The notes below the pieces were generated by a model that searched no databases, had not been told where the DNA came from, and was given only the letters and a program-made list of their open reading frames with translations. Shown in pieces: positions 24,469 to 32,183 of a stretch of 33,294 nt of DNA. Position 1 is the first letter of the stretch. Each line of letters starts with the position of its first letter. The position numbers and the translations under genes are program-made. Source of the stretch: RGIG1828 sp045654685 (GTDB lineage Bacteria; Bacillota; Clostridia; UMGS1810); assembly GCA_045654685.1 (NCBI GenBank), contig JAZONV010000039.1:1-33294 (forward strand), written 5' to 3'.

Positions 24469-25596
24469 TCAAATCTTTGAAAGAGCACAGAGAAGAGTGT
24501 CGATGTGCGATTTAGTATTAAAGGCTCCAAGGCTCACCCTGACAGTTCCCGTATCACCTGTTCCTAGTGCTTTATGAGCCAGATATGCACAATGATACAT
24601 TGAACGGGTGGCAATGTTATATTCAGAGTCCAGATATTGAGAAATCTCAACGCAATCTTTTTTTGTATGACAAAAAGATACTACTCCCGTTCTGTAATCG
24701 CTTTTTCCAAGTCCTGCAATTTTGAAATTTTTCATTTCGGAAAGTCCGTCTATGAGAAAACAAGTTAATTCATTTTCCTGATTACGGATATTCTCTATTC
24801 CGATTTGCGAAATGAATTCCATGCCTTTATAAAGTCCGCATATTCCCGGAAGATTCAGCGTGCCCGACTCAAGACGATCAGGCAGAATGTCGGGTTGCGA
24901 AAGACTTGCGGAGTTGCTTCCTGTTCCCCCAACGTATAAGGGTTTTGGAATTACCTTTGAATTTATCAAAAGAATTCCTGTTCCCATAGGTCCATAGAGA
25001 GCCTTATGACCGGGTGCACAGAGATAGTCAATGTTGTCTCTTTTCATATCAATATCTAAAATCCCTGCACTTTGGGACGCATCAAGCAAAAAAAGAATGT
25101 TATGTTTTTTGCACATCTGCGACACCTTTTCTATTGGAAGTATGGTGCCGCAGACATTTGACACGTGAGTCATTGCAATAAGTTTTGTGTTTGGTTTTAC
25201 CAAACTTTCAAGATATGATACATCTATCTGTCCTGTTTTGTCTGCATTGACAATTGTATACTCAATATCTTCTCTCATGGAATATACCGTGCGAAGTATT
25301 GAATTATGATCCATAGCGGTGCATATTATGTGATCTCCGGGATTTAATATGCCTTTAATTACAATATTGAGTCCATGAGTCGCATTTTGGGTGAAAACAA
25401 CATTTTCAGCATTGTCAAGTCCAAAAAAACGCGAAACAAATTCTCTGCATTCATAAATATCCTGTGCGGCTTTTATTGCCATTTTGTGACCGCTTCTGCC
25501 CGGATTTGCACCATAGTTTTTCATGCAGTCATAAACCGCTTTGTATACACTTTCAGGTTTAGGCCATGTTGTTGCACTATTGTCAAGATATATCAT
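24469..25596 (-). CDS. Cysteine desulfurase-like class V aminotransferase
   Basis: 375 residues from the ATG at 25596 (MIYLDNSATTWPKP), preceded by GGGGAAG; a longer frame to 25728 overlaps the DUF3343 gene. PLP-enzyme motifs: THGLNIVIKG, HNSILR, MTHVSNVCGTI, LDASQS and the Schiff-base lysine in GHKALYGP. A C-terminal Cys (about residue 336, MYHCAYLAH) matches the catalytic cysteine of SufS/CsdA-type enzymes. It should release sulfur (or selenium) from cysteine (or selenocysteine). The 11-base gap to the DUF3343 gene indicates a two-gene operon for sulfur/selenium handling. Confidence 0.9.
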   Translation of the reverse strand: MIYLDNSATTWPKPESVYKAVYDCMKNYGANPGRSGHKMAIKAAQDIYECREFVSRFFGLDNAENVVFTQNATHGLNIVIKGILNPGDHIICTAMDHNSILRTVYSMREDIEYTIVNADKTGQIDVSYLESLVKPNTKLIAMTHVSNVCGTILPIEKVSQMCKKHNILFLLDASQSAGILDIDMKRDNIDYLCAPGHKALYGPMGTGILLINSKVIPKPLYVGGTGSNSASLSQPDILPDRLESGTLNLPGICGLYKGMEFISQIGIENIRNQENELTCFLIDGLSEMKNFKIAGLGKSDYRTGVVSFCHTKKDCVEISQYLDSEYNIATRSMYHCAYLAHKALGTGDTGTVRVSLGAFNTKSHIDTLLCALSKI

Positions 25597-25607
25597 ATTT
25601 TCTTCCC

Positions 25608-25853
25608 CTATCTTATTTTTGAATAATCTCCCTCTGTATATATCCCTTTGGATGAAAGACCTGAATCTGTGATGATTTTCCACACAGTATCCGTATGTTT
25701 TTCTTCCATTTTGAGAGCATAACCGCAACCTTTAGCAGCAATTACTTTGGGCGTCTGAACAAGAGTAGATTCAATTGCATATTTTTTTTGAATCAGACTC
25801 TTGAGACGGTTTGCAGTTGTAACAGAGGTAAATACTACCAATATATAGTTCAT
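25608..25853 (-). CDS. DUF3343 protein, putative Se/S carrier
   Basis: 81 residues; GGGAGGGAA precedes the start at 25853. Small ferredoxin-like protein with VVFTSVTTANRLKSLIQ at the start, VIAAKGCGYALKM with one Cys in the middle and a GIYTEGDY end, the pattern of DUF3343, described as a putative selenium/sulfur carrier often beside class V desulfurases. Being joined to such a gene here supports sulfur or selenium transfer. Substrate not shown. Confidence 0.82.
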   Translation of the reverse strand: MNYILVVFTSVTTANRLKSLIQKKYAIESTLVQTPKVIAAKGCGYALKMEEKHTDTVWKIITDSGLSSKGIYTEGDYSKIR

Positions 25854-25912
25854 TATATTCCCTCCCGTAACTAATATATTCAGAAAGTTAGTATACTGTG
25901 AGGTTGATGATG

Positions 25913-26174
25913 TAAATTGGAGTTTATCGCTCTAATGGTGATGAACAAAACACCGTAGCGAAAGGCTTCTCCTTGGAGGAGAGGCTCCGCCGTTAGGCGG
26001 TGGTGAGGTGTTGTAGGGGCGGAGTTCCATCTCCGCCCGTTTATCCGGGAGGGCTCAGAGACCCTCCCCTACAATTCCACCTCATCCGAGTTTTGCTTCG
26101 CAAAACCCACCTTCCCCTCAAGGGGAAGGCTCTCGCATTAGCCAAGTTTTATCAAACCGCTAAACTCCAATTTA
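25913..26174. mobile_element. 262 bp MITE-like element with 14 bp terminal inverted repeats
   Basis: Perfect terminal inverted repeats TAAATTGGAGTTTA (25913-25926) and TAAACTCCAATTTA (26161-26174). The interior is hairpins: CCGCC gtta GGCGG (25987-26000), GGGCGGAG...CTCCGCCC (26017-26038), GGGAGGG...CCCTCCC (26047-26068), GTTTTGC ttc GCAAAAC (26090-26106), CCTTCCCCT ca AGGGGAAGG (26110-26129), with an outer pair TTGTAGGGG/CCCCTACAA (26011-26019 with 26066-26074). No open frame and no clear target-site duplication. I recall similar GC-rich hairpin segments in gut Clostridia, but could not check. Confidence 0.75.
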
Positions 26175-26197
26175 TCATACTTTTTTCCTGTAAACAT

Positions 26198-26233
26198 AAA
26201 AAATCTGCGGAAAAATAATCCGCAGATTTTTTT
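26198..26233. terminator. Terminator beside ung (usable on both strands)
   Basis: Stem TCTGCGGA/TCCGCAGA with flanking A-run and T-run (26198-26211 with 26219-26232), so either strand ends in a U-run. Its right arm overlaps the ung stop codon at 26232. It ends typA-ung transcription on the minus strand. Confidence 0.88.
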
Positions 26234-26906
26234 AGATATTTTCTATTTGCCAGTCGATGGGGGTCTCTCCTATTGACTCTAAAAATTCATTTGCATATTT
26301 AAAATGTCCGCACCCGAAAAATCCTCTTGATGCCGAAAGCGGACTTGGGTGAACACTCATGAGAACTTTATGTTTTGATGCGTCAATATATGGCAATTTA
26401 GATTTTGCATTGTTTCCCCAAAGCATAAAAATGACGGGTTTTTCTCTTTCGTTCAAAAGTTTTATGACTTTATCTGTGAATATTTCCCATCCGATTCCCC
26501 TATGGGAATTTGCCATATCTTTCTGAACCGTAAGAGAAGTGTTCAGAAGAAGGACTCCCTGATTTGCCCATTTTTCAAGATAGCCGTTATTGGGTATATA
26601 ACATCCAAGGCTATCGCGGAGTTCTTTATAGATATTTTTGAGGGATGGCGGAATTGCAATGCCGGGTTTTACCGAAAACGAAAGACCATGAGCCTCGCCT
26701 TCGCCATGATAGGGATCTTGTCCGAGTATGACAACTTTCACGCTGTTATAGTCGGTATATTTAAAAGCATTGTATATATCATACATTGATGGATATATGA
26801 TCTTGGTGGAATATTCATTTTTCAGAAACTGACGAAGTTTCAGATAGTAGGGTTGTTCAAATTCTTCTTTCAGAATATCATCCCAGGCATTTCCGAAACT
26901 TATCAT
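26232..26906 (-). CDS. ung: Uracil-DNA glycosylase
   Basis: 224 residues, family-1 UDG. Water-activating loop VILGQDPYHGEGEAHGLSF contains the catalytic Asp in GQDPYHG; the Leu-intercalation loop HPSPLSASRGFFG has the catalytic His and conserved HPSP; GNNAKSK and LLLNTSLTVQ are also typical. It excises uracil from DNA at the start of base excision repair. Start at 26906 is preceded by AAGGCGGTGA and lies 12 bases after the typA stop, so the two share an operon. Confidence 0.97.
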   Translation of the reverse strand: MISFGNAWDDILKEEFEQPYYLKLRQFLKNEYSTKIIYPSMYDIYNAFKYTDYNSVKVVILGQDPYHGEGEAHGLSFSVKPGIAIPPSLKNIYKELRDSLGCYIPNNGYLEKWANQGVLLLNTSLTVQKDMANSHRGIGWEIFTDKVIKLLNEREKPVIFMLWGNNAKSKLPYIDASKHKVLMSVHPSPLSASRGFFGCGHFKYANEFLESIGETPIDWQIENI

Positions 26907-26918
26907 AAAATCACCGCC

Positions 26919-28736
26919 TTATTTGCGTGAATTGTATTTTGCACGAAGAGTTTTATCGAGAATCTGCTTGCGTATTCTTAAACTTGTGGGAGTAACTTCC
27001 AGAAGTTCATCATCTGCAAGAAATTCTATGCAATTTTCAAGTGACATAATAACGGGAGGAACAAGACGAAGAGCTTCATCCGAACCTGATGCACGCATAT
27101 TGGTAACATGTTTCTTTTTGCACACGTTAACATCTATATCGCCACCACGGTTGTTTTCACCAACAACCATGCCCATATATACCTTTTCACCGGGACTGAC
27201 AAAAAGATTTCCTCTTTCCTGTGCATTGAAAAGTCCGTATGTTACGGTTTCACCATCTTCGAAAGCTACAAGAGAGCCACGCTGACGAACGGGAATTTCG
27301 CCTTTGAATTCTTCATAACCATTCAGAATTGAGTTCATAACACCATTTCCACGAGTATCTGTGAGAAGCTGGGAACGATAGCCTATGAGACTTCTTGAGG
27401 GAATGTTGAATTCAACTCTCGTAAATCCTGCATCGCCCGTGTGCATGTTTATCATCTGGGCTTTTCTTTCGCTGAGAGTCTGAATTACCGCGCCTGTATA
27501 TTCATCGGGAACATCTATCATTAAAAGTTCCATTGGTTCCATAACCACTCCGTCAACAACTTTGTTGATTACCTGTGGTTTTGAAACCTGAAATTCAAAG
27601 CCTTGTCTTCTCATTGTTTCAATGAGGATTGAAAGGTGAAGTTCACCTCTTCCCGAAACTTTGAAGGTTTCGGCTGAATCTGTTTCTTCAACTTTGAGGC
27701 TGACATTTGTTGCCATTTCCTTAAAGAGTCTTTCTCTCAAGTGACGGCTTGTTACAAATTCGCCCTCTCTTCCTGCAAATGGGCTGTTGTTAACGCTGAA
27801 GTTCATTGAAATTGTGGGTTCGTCAATATCTATGAAAGGCAAGGGTTCAGGACAGTCCGAAGCACAAATTGTTTCACCGATTTTAACATCGGCAACACCT
27901 GAAACCTGAACAATGTCCCCTATTGTTGCTTTTTCTGCTTCAACTCTTTTTAAGCCATCGTACATAAACATTTTTGTGAGTCTTATGTTCTGGGTTGTTC
28001 CGTCTTTTTTGCATATAACTGCACTTTGTCCAACATTTGCAGTTCCTCTTTCAACTCTTCCCACTGCAATGGGACCAACATATTCATCATAGTCAATATT
28101 GGAAATCAAAAGCTGCAAGGGTGCATTTTCATCACCTTTGGGTGCAGGAACGTGATTTACTATCATATCAAGCAAGGGTTTGAGGTCTTGCCCGGGAGAT
28201 TCGGGGTCTAAAGTTGCATACCCGTCTCTTCCTGATGCATATACAACAGGTGAGTTGAACTGATCATCTGTTGCTTCAAGTTCAAGGAAAAGTTCCAAAA
28301 CTTCATCAACAACCTCATAGGGTCTTGCATTGGGTCTGTCAATTTTATTTACAACAATTATGGGTTTGAGATTGAGTCCGAGAGCTTTTTTCAAAACAAA
28401 ACGTGTCTGTGGCATACAGCCTTCAAAGCTGTCTACCAAAATGAGAACGCCGTCAACCATTTTGAGAACACGTTCAACCTCACCACCGAAGTCTGCATGT
28501 CCGGGGGTATCTACTATATTTATTCTCACATCTCCATATTTTAAGGATGTGTTTTTGGAAAGAATGGTGATTCCTCTTTCTTTTTCAAGGTCATTATTGT
28601 CCATAACTCTTTCGTCAACCTGCTGATTCTCACGGAATATTCCGCTTTGACGGAGCATGCCGTCAACAAGAGTTGTTTTTCCGTGGTCAACGTGAGCAAT
28701 TATGGCTACATTTCTTAAATTTTCTCTTTGTGACAT
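26919..28736 (-). CDS. typA: Ribosome-associated translational GTPase TypA/BipA
   Basis: 605 residues, full length. GTPase motifs: G1 AHVDHGKTT (about 15-23), G2 RGITI, G3 DTPGHADF, G4 NKIDRP. Domains II and III follow, then the TypA-specific C-terminal domain with LMIDVPDEYTGAVI and VSPGEKVYMGMVVGENNRGGD, and KKKHVTNMRASGSDE. TypA binds the 70S ribosome and assists large-subunit assembly and stress growth, especially at low temperature. Start at 28736 after AGAGG; upstream of ung and downstream of the rpmE terminator. Confidence 0.98.
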   Translation of the reverse strand: MSQRENLRNVAIIAHVDHGKTTLVDGMLRQSGIFRENQQVDERVMDNNDLEKERGITILSKNTSLKYGDVRINIVDTPGHADFGGEVERVLKMVDGVLILVDSFEGCMPQTRFVLKKALGLNLKPIIVVNKIDRPNARPYEVVDEVLELFLELEATDDQFNSPVVYASGRDGYATLDPESPGQDLKPLLDMIVNHVPAPKGDENAPLQLLISNIDYDEYVGPIAVGRVERGTANVGQSAVICKKDGTTQNIRLTKMFMYDGLKRVEAEKATIGDIVQVSGVADVKIGETICASDCPEPLPFIDIDEPTISMNFSVNNSPFAGREGEFVTSRHLRERLFKEMATNVSLKVEETDSAETFKVSGRGELHLSILIETMRRQGFEFQVSKPQVINKVVDGVVMEPMELLMIDVPDEYTGAVIQTLSERKAQMINMHTGDAGFTRVEFNIPSRSLIGYRSQLLTDTRGNGVMNSILNGYEEFKGEIPVRQRGSLVAFEDGETVTYGLFNAQERGNLFVSPGEKVYMGMVVGENNRGGDIDVNVCKKKHVTNMRASGSDEALRLVPPVIMSLENCIEFLADDELLEVTPTSLRIRKQILDKTLRAKYNSRK

Positions 28737-28776
28737 AACTATTTCAACCTCTGACTTAATTTGTTATTAAAACACC

Positions 28777-28803
28777 AAAAAACCCCTTCTCGTGAAGGGG
28801 TTT
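28777..28803 (-). terminator. Rho-independent terminator of rpmE
   Basis: 10 bp stem (28780-28789 with 28794-28803, loop TCGT), followed on the minus strand by six U. It lies 11 bases after the rpmE stop. Confidence 0.9.
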
Positions 28804-28813
28804 AAATGCGGGA

Positions 28814-29017
28814 TTATTTGTCCATTCCGAATCTCTTTCTGAATTTTTCAACTCTTCCGCCTGTATCTACAAGTTTCTGCTTACCTGTGTAGAAGGGATG
28901 GCAGTTTGAACATATTTCAACTGTAATGTTCTCTTTTGTAGAGCCTGTTTCAAAAGTTGCACCGCAAGCACACTTGATTGTTGTGGGCTTGTAATCGGGA
29001 TGAATTGCTTCTTTCAT
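28814..29017 (-). CDS. rpmE: 50S ribosomal protein L31, zinc-type
   Basis: 67 residues from the ATG at 29017, chosen because AGAGGTGA stands just before it and the length fits L31. Sequence MKEAIHPDYKP, CACGATFETGST, EICSNCHPFYTGKQK. Two CxxC pairs (CACG-type and CSNC) give the zinc-binding C+ form, which can be displaced by a zinc-free paralogue during zinc starvation; none is in the window. Between the phosphomutase gene and typA, with its own terminator. Confidence 0.96.
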   Translation of the reverse strand: MKEAIHPDYKPTTIKCACGATFETGSTKENITVEICSNCHPFYTGKQKLVDTGGRVEKFRKRFGMDK

Positions 29018-29127
29018 TGTATGTTCACCTCTTTCAACGGATATAAATAACTTTTTCGTATTAAACCTAAGATATTGTATCACAAAAATTATGATAATGC
29101 AAGTATTTTTTTAAACTTTTTCCGTAT

Positions 29128-30855
29128 TTATAAAATTTTGGATATTTCTGCTATACATTCGTCGATTTTTGACTCTGCTTTTGCATAAGAATTATCACAA
29201 ACACCGAAATAAAACTTGATTTTGGGTTCTGTTCCCGATGGTCTTACCGCAAACCATGAATCATTTTCAAGGTCATAACGGAAAACATCGGATGAGGGAA
29301 GATTGAGTTTTGAAACTTCTCCGGTGTTCACATTTGTTATGCAGGAGTTTTTAACATCCCACATTTTCTCAACTTTCATTCCTGCAAATTCTTTTGGGGG
29401 ATTTTCGCGGAATTTGTTCATGATTGATTTAATCTTATCCGCTCCCTCAATGCCTTCAAAAGTGAATGATTTTGCGGATTCAAGATAGTATCCGTATTTT
29501 TCATAGAGGGAACAAAGACCGTCATAGAGAGTCATTCCCTTTAACTTATAGTCTGCTGCCATTTCTGCAATGAGCATTGCGGCAACAACAGCATCCTTAT
29601 CTCTTGCATATGTTCCTGAAAGATATCCGTAACTTTCTTCAAATCCAAGAAGAAACTCATTGTAGAAATCATTATCTTCAAAATCTTTTATGAGTTCACC
29701 TATATATTTGAATCCCGTGAGGACATCGTGAACATGAACGCCATAGTCTTTTGCTATAGGATACACCATTGATGTTGTAACAATTGTTTTTATGATTGCG
29801 CCCTTATCATTTAATGTTCCGTTAATCTTTTTGTTTCTTAAAATGAATTCCGAAAGAAGGACACCAACCTGATTGCCTGTAAGGGTGAAAAACTCTCCCT
29901 CTGAATCAGTCACGATAACGCCTATTCTGTCAGCATCGGGATCGGTTGCAAAAATAAGGTCTGCACTTTCTTTTTTTGCCATTTCTATGGCATATGAAAA
30001 TCCGGCTTTTTCTTCGGGATTTGGAGATTTTACGGTGCTGAAATCAGGATCGGGAAGTTCCTGTTCTTTTACTACTCTGACATTTTTTACGCCTATCATA
30101 TCAAGAATTTTTCTGACAGGTTTGTTACCGGTTCCGTGGAAAGGTGAGTATATGACAGAGAAATCGTCTCCGAGTTTTTTGATTGTCTCTGAATTTACGG
30201 ATTGTTTTTTTACATTTTCAAGATATATGTCGTCAATCTCTTTTCCGATGATTTCAAGAAGGCCTTTTGCCTTTGCTTCTTCTTCGGATATGACTTTCAC
30301 ATCATCAAAAATATCTGTAGAGTTTATAATTGAAATCACATAATCAGTTGATTTGGGCGGTAGTTGTCCCCCATCTTCTCCATAGGCTTTATAGCCATTG
30401 TACTGTTTGGGGTTATGGCTTGCGGTTATTACAATTCCTCTTGAACATCCCAGATGTCTTACGGCAAAGGAAAGTTCGGGAGTTGGTCTTAATTCATCAA
30501 AAAGATATGCCTTGATACCGTTTGCAGCTATAACTTTTGCACTTTCAAGAGCAAAATCATAGGATTTATGTCTGCTGTCATAGGCAATTACAACGCCTGC
30601 TTCAATTGCATCTTTTCCGCTGTTTTTTATGTCATCACAAAGTCCCTGGGTTGCACGACGGACTGTGTATATGTTCATTCGGTTACTTCCGGCACCGATC
30701 ACGCCGCGAAGTCCGCCTGTTCCGAATTCAAGGTCTTTATGGAAACGCTCTTTTATCTCATTTTCGTCATCTGAAATTGAAAGAAGTTCTGCTTTTGTAT
30801 TTTCATCAAGCTTGTCACTTGCGAGCCATCTTTGGTAATTTGCACGATAATCCAT
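29128..30855 (-). CDS. Phosphoglucomutase/phosphomannomutase
   Basis: 575 residues; AAAAGGAG precedes the start at 30855. Alpha-D-phosphohexomutase: phosphoserine loop TASHNPKQYNG with Ser146, metal loop ATDPDADR (Asp305, Asp307, Asp309), sugar-binding GFEESYGYLSG (about 400), and phosphate-binding RPSGTEPKIKFY near the C-terminus. It interconverts hexose 1- and 6-phosphates, feeding glycogen, cell-wall polymer or nucleotide-sugar synthesis. The ~575-residue length fits the PgcA-type group. Glucose versus mannose specificity is not decided. Confidence 0.95.
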   Translation of the reverse strand: MDYRANYQRWLASDKLDENTKAELLSISDDENEIKERFHKDLEFGTGGLRGVIGAGSNRMNIYTVRRATQGLCDDIKNSGKDAIEAGVVIAYDSRHKSYDFALESAKVIAANGIKAYLFDELRPTPELSFAVRHLGCSRGIVITASHNPKQYNGYKAYGEDGGQLPPKSTDYVISIINSTDIFDDVKVISEEEAKAKGLLEIIGKEIDDIYLENVKKQSVNSETIKKLGDDFSVIYSPFHGTGNKPVRKILDMIGVKNVRVVKEQELPDPDFSTVKSPNPEEKAGFSYAIEMAKKESADLIFATDPDADRIGVIVTDSEGEFFTLTGNQVGVLLSEFILRNKKINGTLNDKGAIIKTIVTTSMVYPIAKDYGVHVHDVLTGFKYIGELIKDFEDNDFYNEFLLGFEESYGYLSGTYARDKDAVVAAMLIAEMAADYKLKGMTLYDGLCSLYEKYGYYLESAKSFTFEGIEGADKIKSIMNKFRENPPKEFAGMKVEKMWDVKNSCITNVNTGEVSKLNLPSSDVFRYDLENDSWFAVRPSGTEPKIKFYFGVCDNSYAKAESKIDECIAEISKIL

Positions 30856-30902
30856 AATAAAACTCCTTTTTGTATTTTAGGAAGAAATATCCCAACCCTT
30901 AT

Positions 30903-30931
30903 ATTATACTATATATTTTTTGTAAAATCAA
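30903..30931 (-). promoter_or_regulatory. Promoter of the phosphomutase gene
   Basis: Minus strand TTGATT (30926-30931), 17-base spacer, TATAAT (30903-30908), about 48 bases before the start at 30855. Divergent with the hpf promoter. Confidence 0.65.
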
Positions 30932-30954
30932 TATAAAAATTATTGAAAAAACTA

Positions 30955-30983
30955 TTGTGGTTTTTTTGATTTTATGCTAAAAT
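30955..30983 (+). promoter_or_regulatory. Promoter candidate of hpf
   Basis: TTGTGG (30955-30960), 17-base spacer, TAAAAT (30978-30983), leaving a ~95-base leader before the start at 31086. Boxes are moderate; hpf genes are often under stress control as well. Confidence 0.45.
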
Positions 30984-31085
30984 AAATACAGATAAAAGAT
31001 AATCTTATCTATGACAATTTAATATATTTCCCATGTTATATTCCACACGATGTGGTTTATAAATACATTACAAGGAGCTGATTTT

Positions 31086-31607
31086 ATGAAAATCACAACA
31101 ACAGGAAGAAAAATCAATGTAACAGACGGTCTCAAAGGTTATGTTGAGAAAAAAATCTCGAAGCTTTCAAAGTTTTTCTCTGATGACACCAATGTGCAGA
31201 CAACACTCTCTGTGCAAAAAGATGACCAGATTGTGGAAGTTACAATCTATCACGAAGGTATGATTTTCAGAGCAGAAATCCGCGATGCAGATATGTATGC
31301 CGCAATTGATAAGGTTATTGATGTATTGGAACGTCAGATAAGAAAACAAAAAACAAAGCTTGAGAAAAGACTTAAATCCGGAGCATTTTTGGAAGATGCA
31401 AATCTTGCTCCCATAGATGAAGAGGAAGAATTCAAGGTTGTTAAGGTAAAAAAATATGAAAACAAGCCTATGAGCGTTGATGAAGCAATTCTTCAGATGA
31501 ATCTTTTAGGACATGAATTCTACATTTTCAACAATTCCGAAACAATGGACAAAGAAGTTGTATATAAGAGAAAAGACGGAAACTACGGTCTTATTGAACT
31601 TTCATAA
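31086..31607 (+). CDS. hpf: Ribosome hibernation promoting factor, long form
   Basis: 173 residues from the ATG at 31086, preceded by AAGGAG. N-terminal HPF/YfiA domain (1-97): ITTTGRKINVTDGLKGYVEKKI, VEVTIYHEGMIFRAE, DMYAAIDKVIDVLERQI. An acidic linker (about 105-115) leads to the C-terminal domain (about 117-173) with KYENKPMSVDEAILQMNLLGHEFYIF-like segments, which in long HPF dimerises and joins two 70S ribosomes into an inactive 100S particle. Only rightward gene in this housekeeping stretch apart from the DacF-like one. Confidence 0.97.
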   Translation: MKITTTGRKINVTDGLKGYVEKKISKLSKFFSDDTNVQTTLSVQKDDQIVEVTIYHEGMIFRAEIRDADMYAAIDKVIDVLERQIRKQKTKLEKRLKSGAFLEDANLAPIDEEEEFKVVKVKKYENKPMSVDEAILQMNLLGHEFYIFNNSETMDKEVVYKRKDGNYGLIELS

Positions 31608-31610
31608 AAA

Positions 31611-31667
31611 GCAGGCTGAGCCTGCACCCCGTCGCGAGCCAAGTTTCATACTCACACCTTCTCGCGA
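31611..31667. other. Two inverted repeats after hpf
   Basis: GCAGGCT-G-AGCCTGC (31611-31625) and TCGCGAG (31632-31638) with CTCGCGA (31661-31667, 22-base loop). Neither is followed by a U-run, so they are not ordinary terminators; they resemble the edges of small palindromic intergenic elements. The rest of 31668-31738 is AT-rich without features. Confidence 0.4.
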
Positions 31668-31738
31668 ACGAGAATCTGCATAATTGCCTATACAATAAAA
31701 AATATATACTTCTTAAATATTTGAACAGTAAAACAAAC

Positions 31739-31768
31739 GCCCCCATAATTCGATTGAATTATGGGGGC
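31739..31768. terminator. Terminator between hpf and rnpB
   Basis: 13 bp perfect stem GCCCCCATAATTC / GAATTATGGGGGC with a GATT loop. On the minus strand it is followed by GTTTGTTTT-like sequence, suiting rnpB 3' end formation; on the plus strand the trailing CTTACTTTAATT is weaker but may serve hpf. Confidence 0.7.
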
Positions 31769-31783
31769 TTACTTTAATTATGA

Positions 31784-32118
31784 GAGCAAATCGTAAGCCG
31801 GGTTCTGTATATGACAACTATCTATCTAGGGTATACATTTCTGCATACCTCAAGCCACCCAGTGACAGCCGAGCAAGCCATATGTCATATCTGGGTGTTG
31901 CATCAGATGGGGTTTACACGCCAGTCCGATCTCCCGGACCGCGGTGAGCTCTTACCTCGCCTTTTCATCCTTACCAAAAATACATTTGGCGGTTTTTTTC
32001 TGTTGCACTTTCCTTAGAGTTACCTCCACCGGGAGTTACCCGGCACCCTGCTCTGTGATGCCCGGACTTTCCTCATTCAGAGCCTTACGGCTTCTGCCCG
32101 CAGTTGTCTGATTTGCTC
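31784..32118 (-). ncRNA. rnpB: RNase P RNA
   Basis: About 335 nt. The complementary ends form helix P1: GAGCAAATC at the 5' end (32110-32118) with GATTTGCTC at the 3' end (31784-31792). Conserved blocks in order: CTGCGGGCAGAAGCCG-like start, GAGGAAAGTCCGGGC, AGAGCAGGGTGCCGGGTAA, GGAAAGTGCAACAGA, GAGGTAAGAGCTCACC, GTAAACCCCATC and CAGAACCCGGCTTAC. It is the catalytic part of RNase P that trims tRNA 5' ends. The GAGGTAAGAGCTC and overall layout suggest A-type. Exact ends are approximate. Overlapping short coding frames are rejected. Confidence 0.95.
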
Positions 32119-32125
32119 ATAGCAT

Positions 32126-32154
32126 ATAATAGCATAAGAGATTTTATTTGTCAA
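32126..32154 (-). promoter_or_regulatory. Promoter of rnpB
   Basis: Minus strand TTGACA (32149-32154), 17-base spacer, TATTAT (32126-32131). The predicted start is about 7 bases on, near the first base of the P1 helix. Confidence 0.8.
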
Positions 32155-32183
32155 ATGAATAAACAGATATCATATGTAAACCT

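Noticed and set aside
31811..32017. Rightward 68-residue frame
   Set aside because: Antisense to conserved parts of the RNase P RNA, which fully explains the sequence.
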